Shown: in pieces, positions 24,110 to 31,060 of the stretch
Layout of the letters: each line of letters begins with the position of its first letter
Position numbering within the stretch: position 1 is the first letter of the stretch
From: JBDTMT01 sp033764095
Lineage (GTDB): Bacteria > Desulfobacterota > Binatia > HRBIN30 > CADEER01
Length of the DNA: 31,060 nt
Assembly (NCBI GenBank): GCA_033764095.1
Contig: JANRJF010000442.1
Location: 1-31,060 of the forward strand
Direction of reading: 5' to 3'
Notes under the pieces: model-generated
Databases searched by the model: none
What the model was told of the DNA's origin: nothing
What the model saw: only the letters and a program-made list of their open reading frames with translations
Made by a program: the position numbers and the translations under genes

Positions 24110-24963
24110 CAGTAGCCCCCACCCTGGCCCTCCCCCGCTGGCGCGGGGGAGGGAATCGGAGGGAGCGTCGCCAGGAATGCGTCGACGGCGGCGTTGAACG
24201 CGTCGGGCTGCTCGCTGGTGAGCATGTGGCCGGCGTTCTCGATCACCGCGAGCTGCGCGCCGGGGATGGCGCGCTGCACGTCCTCCGCCTTGTCCGGCGG
24301 ACAGAAGTGGTCGTGCCGGCCGGTGATCACCAGCGTCGGCACGCGCAGCGCGCCGAGCTGGGCGGTGAAGTCGAGGCCGTTGCCGGCGAGCAGATCGGTG
24401 TAGCGCACGCGCGGGTCGGTCTTCACCTGCTCCATGAAGCACTCGCGCACCACCGCCATGTCGGCGCCGGGCGCGAACAGCCGCATGTCGAATGGCTGCG
24501 TCGCCCGGCCCATCGTCACCGCGTGCCAGGTGTCGAGGCTCGCCGGTGGGATGGCGAAGCGCGCCGGCGTCGCCACCAGCACCAGGGCGCGCAGCCGCTC
24601 GGGATGCGCCGCGGCGAAGCCGAGCCCGACCGCGCCGCCGAGCGCGCGGCCGACGAAGACGACCGGCCGCCGCGCCACCTGGTCGGCGAACGCCGCGACG
24701 CAGCGCACGTGCGCCGCCAGATCGGGCAGTCCCTCGGTCGAGCCGGAGCGCCCATGGCCGGGGAAATCGAGCGCCACGCCGGAGTGCGCCGCCGCGACGT
24801 GCGCCAGCTGGCGGTGCCAGGTGTGCGCGTTCGAGCCCGCCCCGTGCGCGAACAGCAGCAGCTCCCCCTGGTCGAGCGCCGGCGGCGTCCCCGGCAGCGT
24901 CGACGCGCCGGTGTGGAAGTAGTTCACCGCCACCCCGTCGATGGTCACGTACTTGGAGAACAC
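24109..24963 (-). CDS. Alpha/beta-hydrolase-fold protein lacking the nucleophile Ser
   Basis: 284 residues. Fold landmarks are FAHGAGSNAHTW (38-49), ALDFPGHGRSGS (64-75), strand VVFVG then the elbow, ITGRHDHFCPP (213-223) and ENAGHML (242-248). The nucleophile elbow is GRALGG (105-110): Ala107 replaces Ser and Arg106 replaces the usual His. Asp218 and His246 are still present. The codons are CGC GCG, so more than one base differs from CAC TCG. It may be a pseudo-enzyme, a binding subunit, or use chemistry without a Ser, as some cofactor-free family members do. The C-terminal PSPAPAGEGQGGGY is encoded by a palindromic repeat. The gene heads the acyl-CoA operon. Confidence 0.88.
   Translation of the reverse strand: MFSKYVTIDGVAVNYFHTGASTLPGTPPALDQGELLLFAHGAGSNAHTWHRQLAHVAAAHSGVALDFPGHGRSGSTEGLPDLAAHVRCVAAFADQVARRPVVFVGRALGGAVGLGFAAAHPERLRALVLVATPARFAIPPASLDTWHAVTMGRATQPFDMRLFAPGADMAVVRECFMEQVKTDPRVRYTDLLAGNGLDFTAQLGALRVPTLVITGRHDHFCPPDKAEDVQRAIPGAQLAVIENAGHMLTSEQPDAFNAAVDAFLATLPPIPSPAPAGEGQGGGY
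24128..24153. repeat. Short GC-rich palindrome inside the 3' end of a gene
   Basis: CCCTCCCCCGC (24128-24138) and GCGGGGGAGGG (24143-24153) form a perfect 11-bp stem with a 4-nt loop. It lies within the coding sequence of the alpha/beta-hydrolase-fold protein and encodes its low-complexity tail (PSPAPAGEGQG). The look is that of a dispersed repeat that was absorbed by the gene. Confidence 0.85.
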
Positions 24964-25007
24964 AGCGCAGATGAGAAACCACAGATGCGCGCCGATGACC
25001 AGGCAGA

Positions 25008-25110
25008 GGATTCACCACAGAGACACAGAGGCACGAAGACGAAAAGAGAACTGAAGACCCCTGAGCTCTTCTGTCTTTCTCTCCGTGTCTCTGTGCCTCC
25101 GTGGTGAATC
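25008..25110. repeat. Inverted repeat with octamer-like CACAGAGR units in divergent promoter region
   Basis: The left arm starts GGATTCACCACAGAGACAC and continues to about 25049; the right arm (about 25073-25110) reads CTCCGTGTCTCTGTGCC and ends GTGGTGAATC. Pairing is imperfect through A/G alternations in CACRGA. A shorter outer dyad (CCACAGA at 24979-24985 with TCTGTGG at 25118-25124) encloses it. It lies between the divergently transcribed hydrolase-fold gene and the Gfo/Idh gene, so it occupies the promoter/leader region of both. Confidence 0.83.
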
Positions 25111-25138
25111 TTCTCCTTCTGTGGCTAAGTCCCGCTCA

Positions 25139-26242
25139 ATGACTCCGCTGCGCATTGGCCTGGTCGGCGCCGGGATGATCGGCAGTACGCACTCGGCGGT
25201 GCTGCAGACGATCGCGCAGGCGCTGCCGGAGGCGGTGGAGCTGACCGCGGTCGCCGATCCGGATGCGGCGGCGCGCGAGCGGTTGCAGGGACTGTCGGGC
25301 TGGCGGCACGCCTACGCCGATCACGCCGCGCTGCTCGCCGGCGCGCCGGTCGACGCGGTGTTCGTCTGCACGCCGACCGCCTTCCACGCCGAGATCGTGC
25401 GCGACGTCGCCGCCGCCGGCCGCCACCTGTTCGCCGAGAAGCCGCTGGCGATGTCGCTCGCCGAGGCGCGCGCCATGCAGTCCGCCGTCGCGCGCGCCGG
25501 GGTGCGGGCGCAGATCGGCCTGGTGCTGCGCTTCTCCGCCGTCTACGGGGTGATGCGCGCGCTATTGCGCGAGGCCGACGCCGGCGCGCCGATGGCGGTG
25601 GTCTTCCGCGACGACCAGTGCTTTCCGATTCGCGGCCTGCACGACACCGGCTGGCGCGCCGACCGCCGCCTGACCGCCGGCGGTACGCTGATCGAGCACG
25701 GCGTGCACGACCTCGACCTGCTCACCTGGCTGTTCGGCCCGGTCGCGACGCTGCGCGCCTGGAGCCAGAACCGCGCCGGCCACGCCGGCATCGAGGACTA
25801 CGTCGCGGTCGAGCTCGCCTTCGCCAGCGGTCTGCGCGCGCAGCTGGTCAACGTCTGGCACGACATGGCGCAGCGCACCTCGAACCGGCGCCTGGAGATC
25901 TTCTGCCCGCGCGCCTTCCTCGCCAGCGAGGCCGACATGAGCGGCTCGATCCTGCTGCAGCGCGGCGACGGCGCCGGCGAGCGCCTCGCCTGGGAGGAGG
26001 TCCACGCCCGCTTCACCGCCCTGCTCGGGCGCCGCGACGACCGCTTCCGCGAATGGTACGGCGTGCCCTACCTGCTGCAGGACCTGTCGTTCATCGAGGC
26101 GCTGCGCGCCGGCCGCGACCCCAACCCCGGCCTCGCCGTCGGCGTCGAGGCGCAGCGCCTGGCGGCGGCGGTGTACGCGGCGGCGGAGAGTGGGTCGGAG
26201 ATCGAGCTGGCGCGTTTCGGCTCCGCGAGCGATGAGCGATGA
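25139..26242 (+). CDS. Gfo/Idh/MocA-family NAD(P)-dependent oxidoreductase
   Basis: 367 residues. The ATG at 25139 is chosen since the Rossmann fold starts there. The dinucleotide loop is GLVGAGMIGSTHS (7-19), ADPDAAARERL binds the ribose side, CTPTAFHAEIV lines the site, and AEKPLAMS (99-106) carries the conserved Lys101. A second domain contains LIEHGVHDLDLLTWLFG with the active-site Asp/His region. It should oxidise or reduce a sugar, inositol or related alcohol; the substrate is not evident. The last residues SASDER and the stop codon are encoded by a heptamer repeat. The gene converges with the small GDT1-type gene. Confidence 0.92.
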   Translation: MTPLRIGLVGAGMIGSTHSAVLQTIAQALPEAVELTAVADPDAAARERLQGLSGWRHAYADHAALLAGAPVDAVFVCTPTAFHAEIVRDVAAAGRHLFAEKPLAMSLAEARAMQSAVARAGVRAQIGLVLRFSAVYGVMRALLREADAGAPMAVVFRDDQCFPIRGLHDTGWRADRRLTAGGTLIEHGVHDLDLLTWLFGPVATLRAWSQNRAGHAGIEDYVAVELAFASGLRAQLVNVWHDMAQRTSNRRLEIFCPRAFLASEADMSGSILLQRGDGAGERLAWEEVHARFTALLGRRDDRFREWYGVPYLLQDLSFIEALRAGRDPNPGLAVGVEAQRLAAAVYAAAESGSEIELARFGSASDER

Positions 26243-26300
26243 GCGACGAGCGATGAGGGCTGCGTCGGTTCTCGTCGCTCATCGCTCGTCGCTCATCGCT
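26235..26300. repeat. Inverted repeat with heptamer-unit arms (GATGAGC/GACGAGC family, copy 3)
   Basis: A perfect 23-bp stem pairs 26235-26257 with 26278-26300 around a 20-nt loop. Heptamer units extend the left arm back to 26227, inside the Gfo/Idh gene, and supply its stop codon (26240-26242). It sits between convergent genes and could terminate both, though no T-run follows. Confidence 0.92.
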
Positions 26301-26305
26301 GCTCC

Positions 26306-26578
26306 TCAGATCCACTCGAAGAGCATCGCCACCCCGACCAGCACGAACGCCACGGCGCCGATCTTGCGGATCAGCGCCAGCGGCAGCACCTCGGACAAAC
26401 CGGCGCCGACGGCGACGCCGAGCGCGCTGACCGCGACCAGCGCCAGGCTGGCGCCGACGAACACGGCGACCGGCTGCTTGGTCGAGGCGGCGAGCGTCAC
26501 CGCCGCGAGCTGCGTCTTGTCGCCGAGCTCGGCGAGGAAGATGGCGCCGAAGGTCGAGGCGATGAGTTTCCAGTCCAT
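26306..26578 (-). CDS. GDT1/TMEM165-family (UPF0016) transporter, single-repeat form
   Basis: 90 residues from the ATG at 26578. A frame running to a TTG at 26611 would translate the CCCCCC/GGGGGG palindrome and is disfavoured. Three hydrophobic segments are visible, and the family motif ELGDKT (17-22) lies in the first. GDT1 proteins are Mn2+/Ca2+-H+ exchangers; the usual family member has two repeats, while short bacterial forms have one and are thought to dimerise. The second half after SEVLPLALIRKIGAVAFVLVGVAMLFEWI lacks another motif. Likely role: manganese or calcium export across the inner membrane. It lies 29 nt downstream of the amylase-family gene. Confidence 0.82.
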   Translation of the reverse strand: MDWKLIASTFGAIFLAELGDKTQLAAVTLAASTKQPVAVFVGASLALVAVSALGVAVGAGLSEVLPLALIRKIGAVAFVLVGVAMLFEWI

Positions 26579-26607
26579 ATCGGGAAATCCCCCCTGGCCC
26601 CCCTTTT

Positions 26608-28248
<1,641 letters not shown>

Positions 28249-28280
28249 GCGGCGCGTCGTAGCGCAGACGGATACGGAAT

Positions 28281-28320
28281 GGCCACAGATGAACGCAGAG
28301 AACCACAGCGGACACGGAGG
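28281..28320. repeat. Solitary degenerate CACRGA repeat arm
   Basis: CCACAGATGAACGCAGAG followed by AACCACAGCGGACACGGAGG resembles one arm of the decamer (GATGAACACG) and CACAGAGR families, but no complementary arm occurs nearby. It lies in the gap between the divergent GH13 and NTF2-like genes and looks like a decayed or half element. Confidence 0.6.
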
Positions 28321-28393
28321 CGAGCCGCTTGCTCCGTACCGTGCGCGCCGAGGGGGGCTGGTCGTGCCAGCGCGGCGGCGCTAGGCGAGGCAC

Positions 28394-28840
28394 ATGGACA
28401 ACCTACAGGCGTTTCTGAAGTACGCGGCGGACTTCGAGCGCACGCTGGTCGACGACGACTGGACGCGGTTGGAGCCCTATTTCGCCGACGACGCGGTCTA
28501 CGAAGTCACCGGCTCGAAGACGGCCTGCCGGCTGGTCGGACGCCCGGCCATCTTCGCCGGCATGAAGAAATCGCTCGACGGCTTCGACCGCAAGTTCCCG
28601 ACGCGCGACATCGCCGTGCTCGACGGACCGCACGTCGCGGACGACGAGATCCGCATGCAGTGGCAGGTCACCTACGGCAAGCCCGGCCTGAAGCCCTTCG
28701 TGCTCAGCGGCCGCGGCCGGGTGCGCTATGCCGGCGGCAAGATCGTCTACCTCTACGACGGCTACGAGCCCGGGGTGGACGAGCAGTTCGCCGCCTACGT
28801 GCGCGACACCGGCCTGGCGATCGACCCCAGCTACGTCTGA
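28394..28840 (+). CDS. SnoaL/NTF2-like small protein
   Basis: 148 residues with the cone-shaped NTF2 fold pattern: a helix (LQAFLKYAADFERTLVDDDWTRLEPYF), then ADDAVYEVTG, a linker helix (GRPAIFAGMKKSLDGF), and beta-strands including EIRMQWQVTYG, FVLSGRGRVRYAGGKIVYLYDGYE. Such proteins act as polyketide or hydroxysteroid isomerases, limonene-epoxide-hydrolase-type enzymes or ligand-binding proteins. I cannot assign a reaction. It converges with the large protein that carries four NTF2-like modules, which may not be by chance. Confidence 0.82.
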   Translation: MDNLQAFLKYAADFERTLVDDDWTRLEPYFADDAVYEVTGSKTACRLVGRPAIFAGMKKSLDGFDRKFPTRDIAVLDGPHVADDEIRMQWQVTYGKPGLKPFVLSGRGRVRYAGGKIVYLYDGYEPGVDEQFAAYVRDTGLAIDPSYV

Positions 28841-28888
28841 GACGCGCCCCGCCGCGCGCCGCGGCCACCTCCGCCTCGCGGGACTTGC

Positions 28889-31060
28889 TCAGGAAGTCAG
28901 TTCGGACCCGCCGCGATTGGCTGGGCAGAGCCCCGCGCGGGCGCAGCGCGCCTCGTACAGCTGCCGTGCCTCCGCCAGCTGCTCGACGTCGAAGCCGTCG
29001 AAACGGCGGACGCGTTGCTGCGCGTCGATCTCGGTGACGAAGACGCTGGCGTTCTCGAAGACGCCGCCCTCGTGCGTGCCGACCCACACCGGCACGCAGA
29101 GGAGACACGCGCCGGTCGCCTCGAGATGGTCGATCCGCAACTGGACGTCGGGGGAGAGCTCGGCGAGCGAGCGCAGCGCCTGCACGTAGGCGTCGGGTCC
29201 GTGCAGCGTCTCCCAGCCGAGCACGCGATGGTCGTGCACCTCCAGGTCGGGGGCCAGCAGGGCGGCCAGCGCCGCCCAGTCACGCAACGCGAACGCGCCC
29301 ACGAAGCGCATCGCCAGCGCTGCCGGCAGGGACGCGGAGCCCTCGCCGGCGAGATAGCGCGCGTCGAGCTCGGCCAGCGCCGCGGCCAGATCGCCGGCAT
29401 CGAACATCACCTGCCGGCTCAGCGCGCCGGCGGCGTCGGTCTCGGCGAGACTCAGCCATTCGATGACGCTGTCGCCGATCGACTGGTCGCGCCCCTCGAA
29501 GCGGCCGCGAGTGAGCAGCAGGCGCGTGCCGCGCGTCGCCAGCCAGGTGTTGATGAAGCGCGCCGCCGTCATGCCGCTGACCATCCGCAGGAACTGCACG
29601 TGATGCTCGCGGTCGACGTCGAGGCGGAGCAGCGCGCGGCGGTCCTGCAGGCGAAAGTCGGCGGCGAACACCGCCGTCACGCGCGTCCAGTCCCGCGCCG
29701 CGATGGCAGCACCCAGTCGCTCGCTGGCGCGCGTCACGGCGTTGTCCAGGTACGGCCGCGCCACGGCCGCGTCGGGACGGGTGAGCGTCTCGTAGCGGGC
29801 CCGCGCAGCATCGAGCTGATCGAGGTCGAAGAGCTCCAGCCGGTGGAAGCGCGTGCCGTCGTGCGCGCAGACGACGGCGAACGAATCCTCGAAGGCGCCG
29901 CCGCCGGCGAGGGTGCCGTACCAGGTGGCGACGCCGAGCGCAGCGCGGCCGCTCAGCTGCGACAGGTGATCGATGCGCAGCGCGCCGCGTAGCCGGAGAT
30001 CCTCCAGGACGCCGCGCGTCGCCAGGTACGTCTCACGCGTCACCGGCACGTCGGTGCCGACCAGCTGGCGGTGGCTGACGAGGGTGAAGTCGGCCGGCAG
30101 CAGCGCCGCCAGCGCGCCGCCGTCGCCTTCGATGGCGGCGCGCAGATAGGCGCGCAGGTTGTGGAGCAGCACCGCGTAGGAGGCCGCCTCGCCGGCGGCA
30201 TAGCGGTCGTCCAGCGCGTCGGTGGCGGCGTCGCGCGCCTGCGGATCGAACGCGACCAGATGGGTGCGGCGTCCGTCGCCGTCGACCTCGACCAACCAGA
30301 GCAGCGCGCTGCTCACCGGGCCGCCCTCGACGCCACCGACCGCCTCGACGGCGTACAGGGCCAAGCGCCCGCCACGCGTCGCCAGGAGCGTCGCCTGCCA
30401 GCGAATTCCTGCGTCGAAGACCAGGCGCAGACTCGCAAAGAAGGTGCTGCCGGCGACCTGCAGGCGGAAGAGCGAGCGCCGATCGTCGAGTGCGTGCGTC
30501 GCCGCAAAGCTGTCCGTGATGCGATCCCAGTCGCGCGCGTCCCAGGCCGCCAGGAAGCGCTCGACGGCGCGCGTCGCGGCGTTGGTGAACGCCGCCGCAG
30601 CCGACGCGGCGTTCGGCCGCACGCGCGACGCGGCAGCCGCGCTGCCCGCATCGGTCGGCGCAACCGCCGCGCGCGATGCGGCGCCGCGGAACCGATCGGC
30701 GAGCACCGTCGCGCCCTTCGCCTCCCACAGCGCCACCGCCTGAACGTCCTCGGCGTCGGCCTCCGCGGCGCGGCCGGCGGCGCGCAGTGCAGCCGCCAAG
30801 GCCCGCCGCGCGTCGGCGTGGTCGAGCAGCGCGTCAGTCGATGCCGCCAGCTCGACCGCCGCGCGCGCCAGGCCGATCGCCTCGCCGTGCTCGCCGCGCC
30901 GCGCCAGCGCCTCGGCGCGCACGCCGCGCCAGGCGATCGCCGCCTTGAGGTCGTCGCCGGCCAGCGCCTCGCTGTCGCGGCTCAGCCGCTCGGCCTCGTC
31001 GGCGCGGCCCTGCGCCAGCAGCGCGCGACCGAGCAGCGCCGCCGCCTGCGCGGCGTCGAT
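28889..31060 (-). CDS. TPR protein with four tandem NTF2-like modules (N-terminus outside window)
   Basis: The frame is open to the window end (723 residues visible), so the start lies beyond 31060. The first about 125 visible residues are TPR-like helices (GRADEAERLSRDSEAL, GEHGEAIGLARAAVELA, GRAAEADAEDVQAVALWEAKG), typical of the C-terminal part of AAA-ATPase proteins with a cyclase or SARP-type N-terminus. Counting from the GTG at 30922, four NTF2-like modules follow: A 113-243, B 250-380, C 393-523, D 531-660. A and C share NA.TRA.ER (114 and 394) and RY.AGE; B and D share LRIDHL and RYETL/LYEAR. The pair AB has therefore been duplicated to CD with a 280-residue period. The modules probably bind small ligands and feed a signal to the missing N-terminal domains; this is inference. 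Confidence 0.8.
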   Translation of the reverse strand: MDAAQAAALLGRALLAQGRADEAERLSRDSEALAGDDLKAAIAWRGVRAEALARRGEHGEAIGLARAAVELAASTDALLDHADARRALAAALRAAGRAAEADAEDVQAVALWEAKGATVLADRFRGAASRAAVAPTDAGSAAAASRVRPNAASAAAAFTNAATRAVERFLAAWDARDWDRITDSFAATHALDDRRSLFRLQVAGSTFFASLRLVFDAGIRWQATLLATRGGRLALYAVEAVGGVEGGPVSSALLWLVEVDGDGRRTHLVAFDPQARDAATDALDDRYAAGEAASYAVLLHNLRAYLRAAIEGDGGALAALLPADFTLVSHRQLVGTDVPVTRETYLATRGVLEDLRLRGALRIDHLSQLSGRAALGVATWYGTLAGGGAFEDSFAVVCAHDGTRFHRLELFDLDQLDAARARYETLTRPDAAVARPYLDNAVTRASERLGAAIAARDWTRVTAVFAADFRLQDRRALLRLDVDREHHVQFLRMVSGMTAARFINTWLATRGTRLLLTRGRFEGRDQSIGDSVIEWLSLAETDAAGALSRQVMFDAGDLAAALAELDARYLAGEGSASLPAALAMRFVGAFALRDWAALAALLAPDLEVHDHRVLGWETLHGPDAYVQALRSLAELSPDVQLRIDHLEATGACLLCVPVWVGTHEGGVFENASVFVTEIDAQQRVRRFDGFDVEQLAEARQLYEARCARAGLCPANRGGSELTS

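Noticed and set aside
24110..25018. Long upstream extension of the thiolase-like frame
   Set aside because: It overlaps the hydrolase-fold gene in another frame and reads as Arg-rich noise until the ATG at 24109, where the family similarity starts.

Overview
This is a very GC-rich stretch (about 70% by eye, not computed) of a Gram-negative bacterial chromosome. Apolipoprotein N-acyltransferase implies an outer-membrane lipoprotein pathway. Cys-flanked dockerin-like repeats, ELW/DGT-repeat propellers, TIG domains behind Thr/Pro-rich linkers and redundant acyl-CoA enzymes together suggest an uncultured soil or sediment lineage once placed in the Deltaproteobacteria (Binatota-like). That placement is inference. 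No RNA gene, transposase, integrase or CRISPR array was found.

Layout. 1-4.2 kb: 3' end of a sensor histidine kinase, then lnt, on the plus strand, facing a two-gene minus-strand unit (membrane PDZ protein, exported SGNH hydrolase). 4.4-7.0 kb: an apparently circularly permuted alkaline-phosphatase-superfamily enzyme followed by a TrpF-fold protein that lacks the catalytic Cys. 7.1-11.7 kb: plus-strand crotonase, ilvE, alpha/beta hydrolase and MscS-type channel. 11.8-25.0 kb: ten minus-strand genes. In transcription order these are an alpha/beta-hydrolase-fold protein without its nucleophile Ser, a thiolase-like/Ltp2-type protein, a DUF35 OB-fold partner, a PHP phosphoesterase, two MaoC-fold proteins, a secreted ELW-repeat protein with a dockerin-like tail, two acyl-CoA dehydrogenases, and a secreted beta-propeller/monoheme protein with TIG domains. 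25.1-31.06 kb: Gfo/Idh oxidoreductase (+), GDT1-type transporter (-), GH13 glucosidase (-), NTF2-like protein (+), and the C-terminal part of a large TPR protein carrying four tandem NTF2-like modules (-), cut by the window end.

The paired acyl-CoA dehydrogenases, paired MaoC proteins and DUF35 plus Ltp2-type thiolase are the same enzyme set as the actinobacterial igr module that removes the last steroid side-chain carbons. The island is therefore best read as a beta-oxidation/aldolytic side-chain shortening module; its substrate is unknown.

The most unusual feature is non-coding. From 7.9 kb on, most gene gaps hold a long inverted repeat, and in most of these the arms are made of short tandem units (7, 8 or about 10 nt). 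At least five sequence families occur within 19 kb. Some supply stop codons and C-terminal residues to the neighbouring genes, and several sit inside apparent operons. They are described one by one below.
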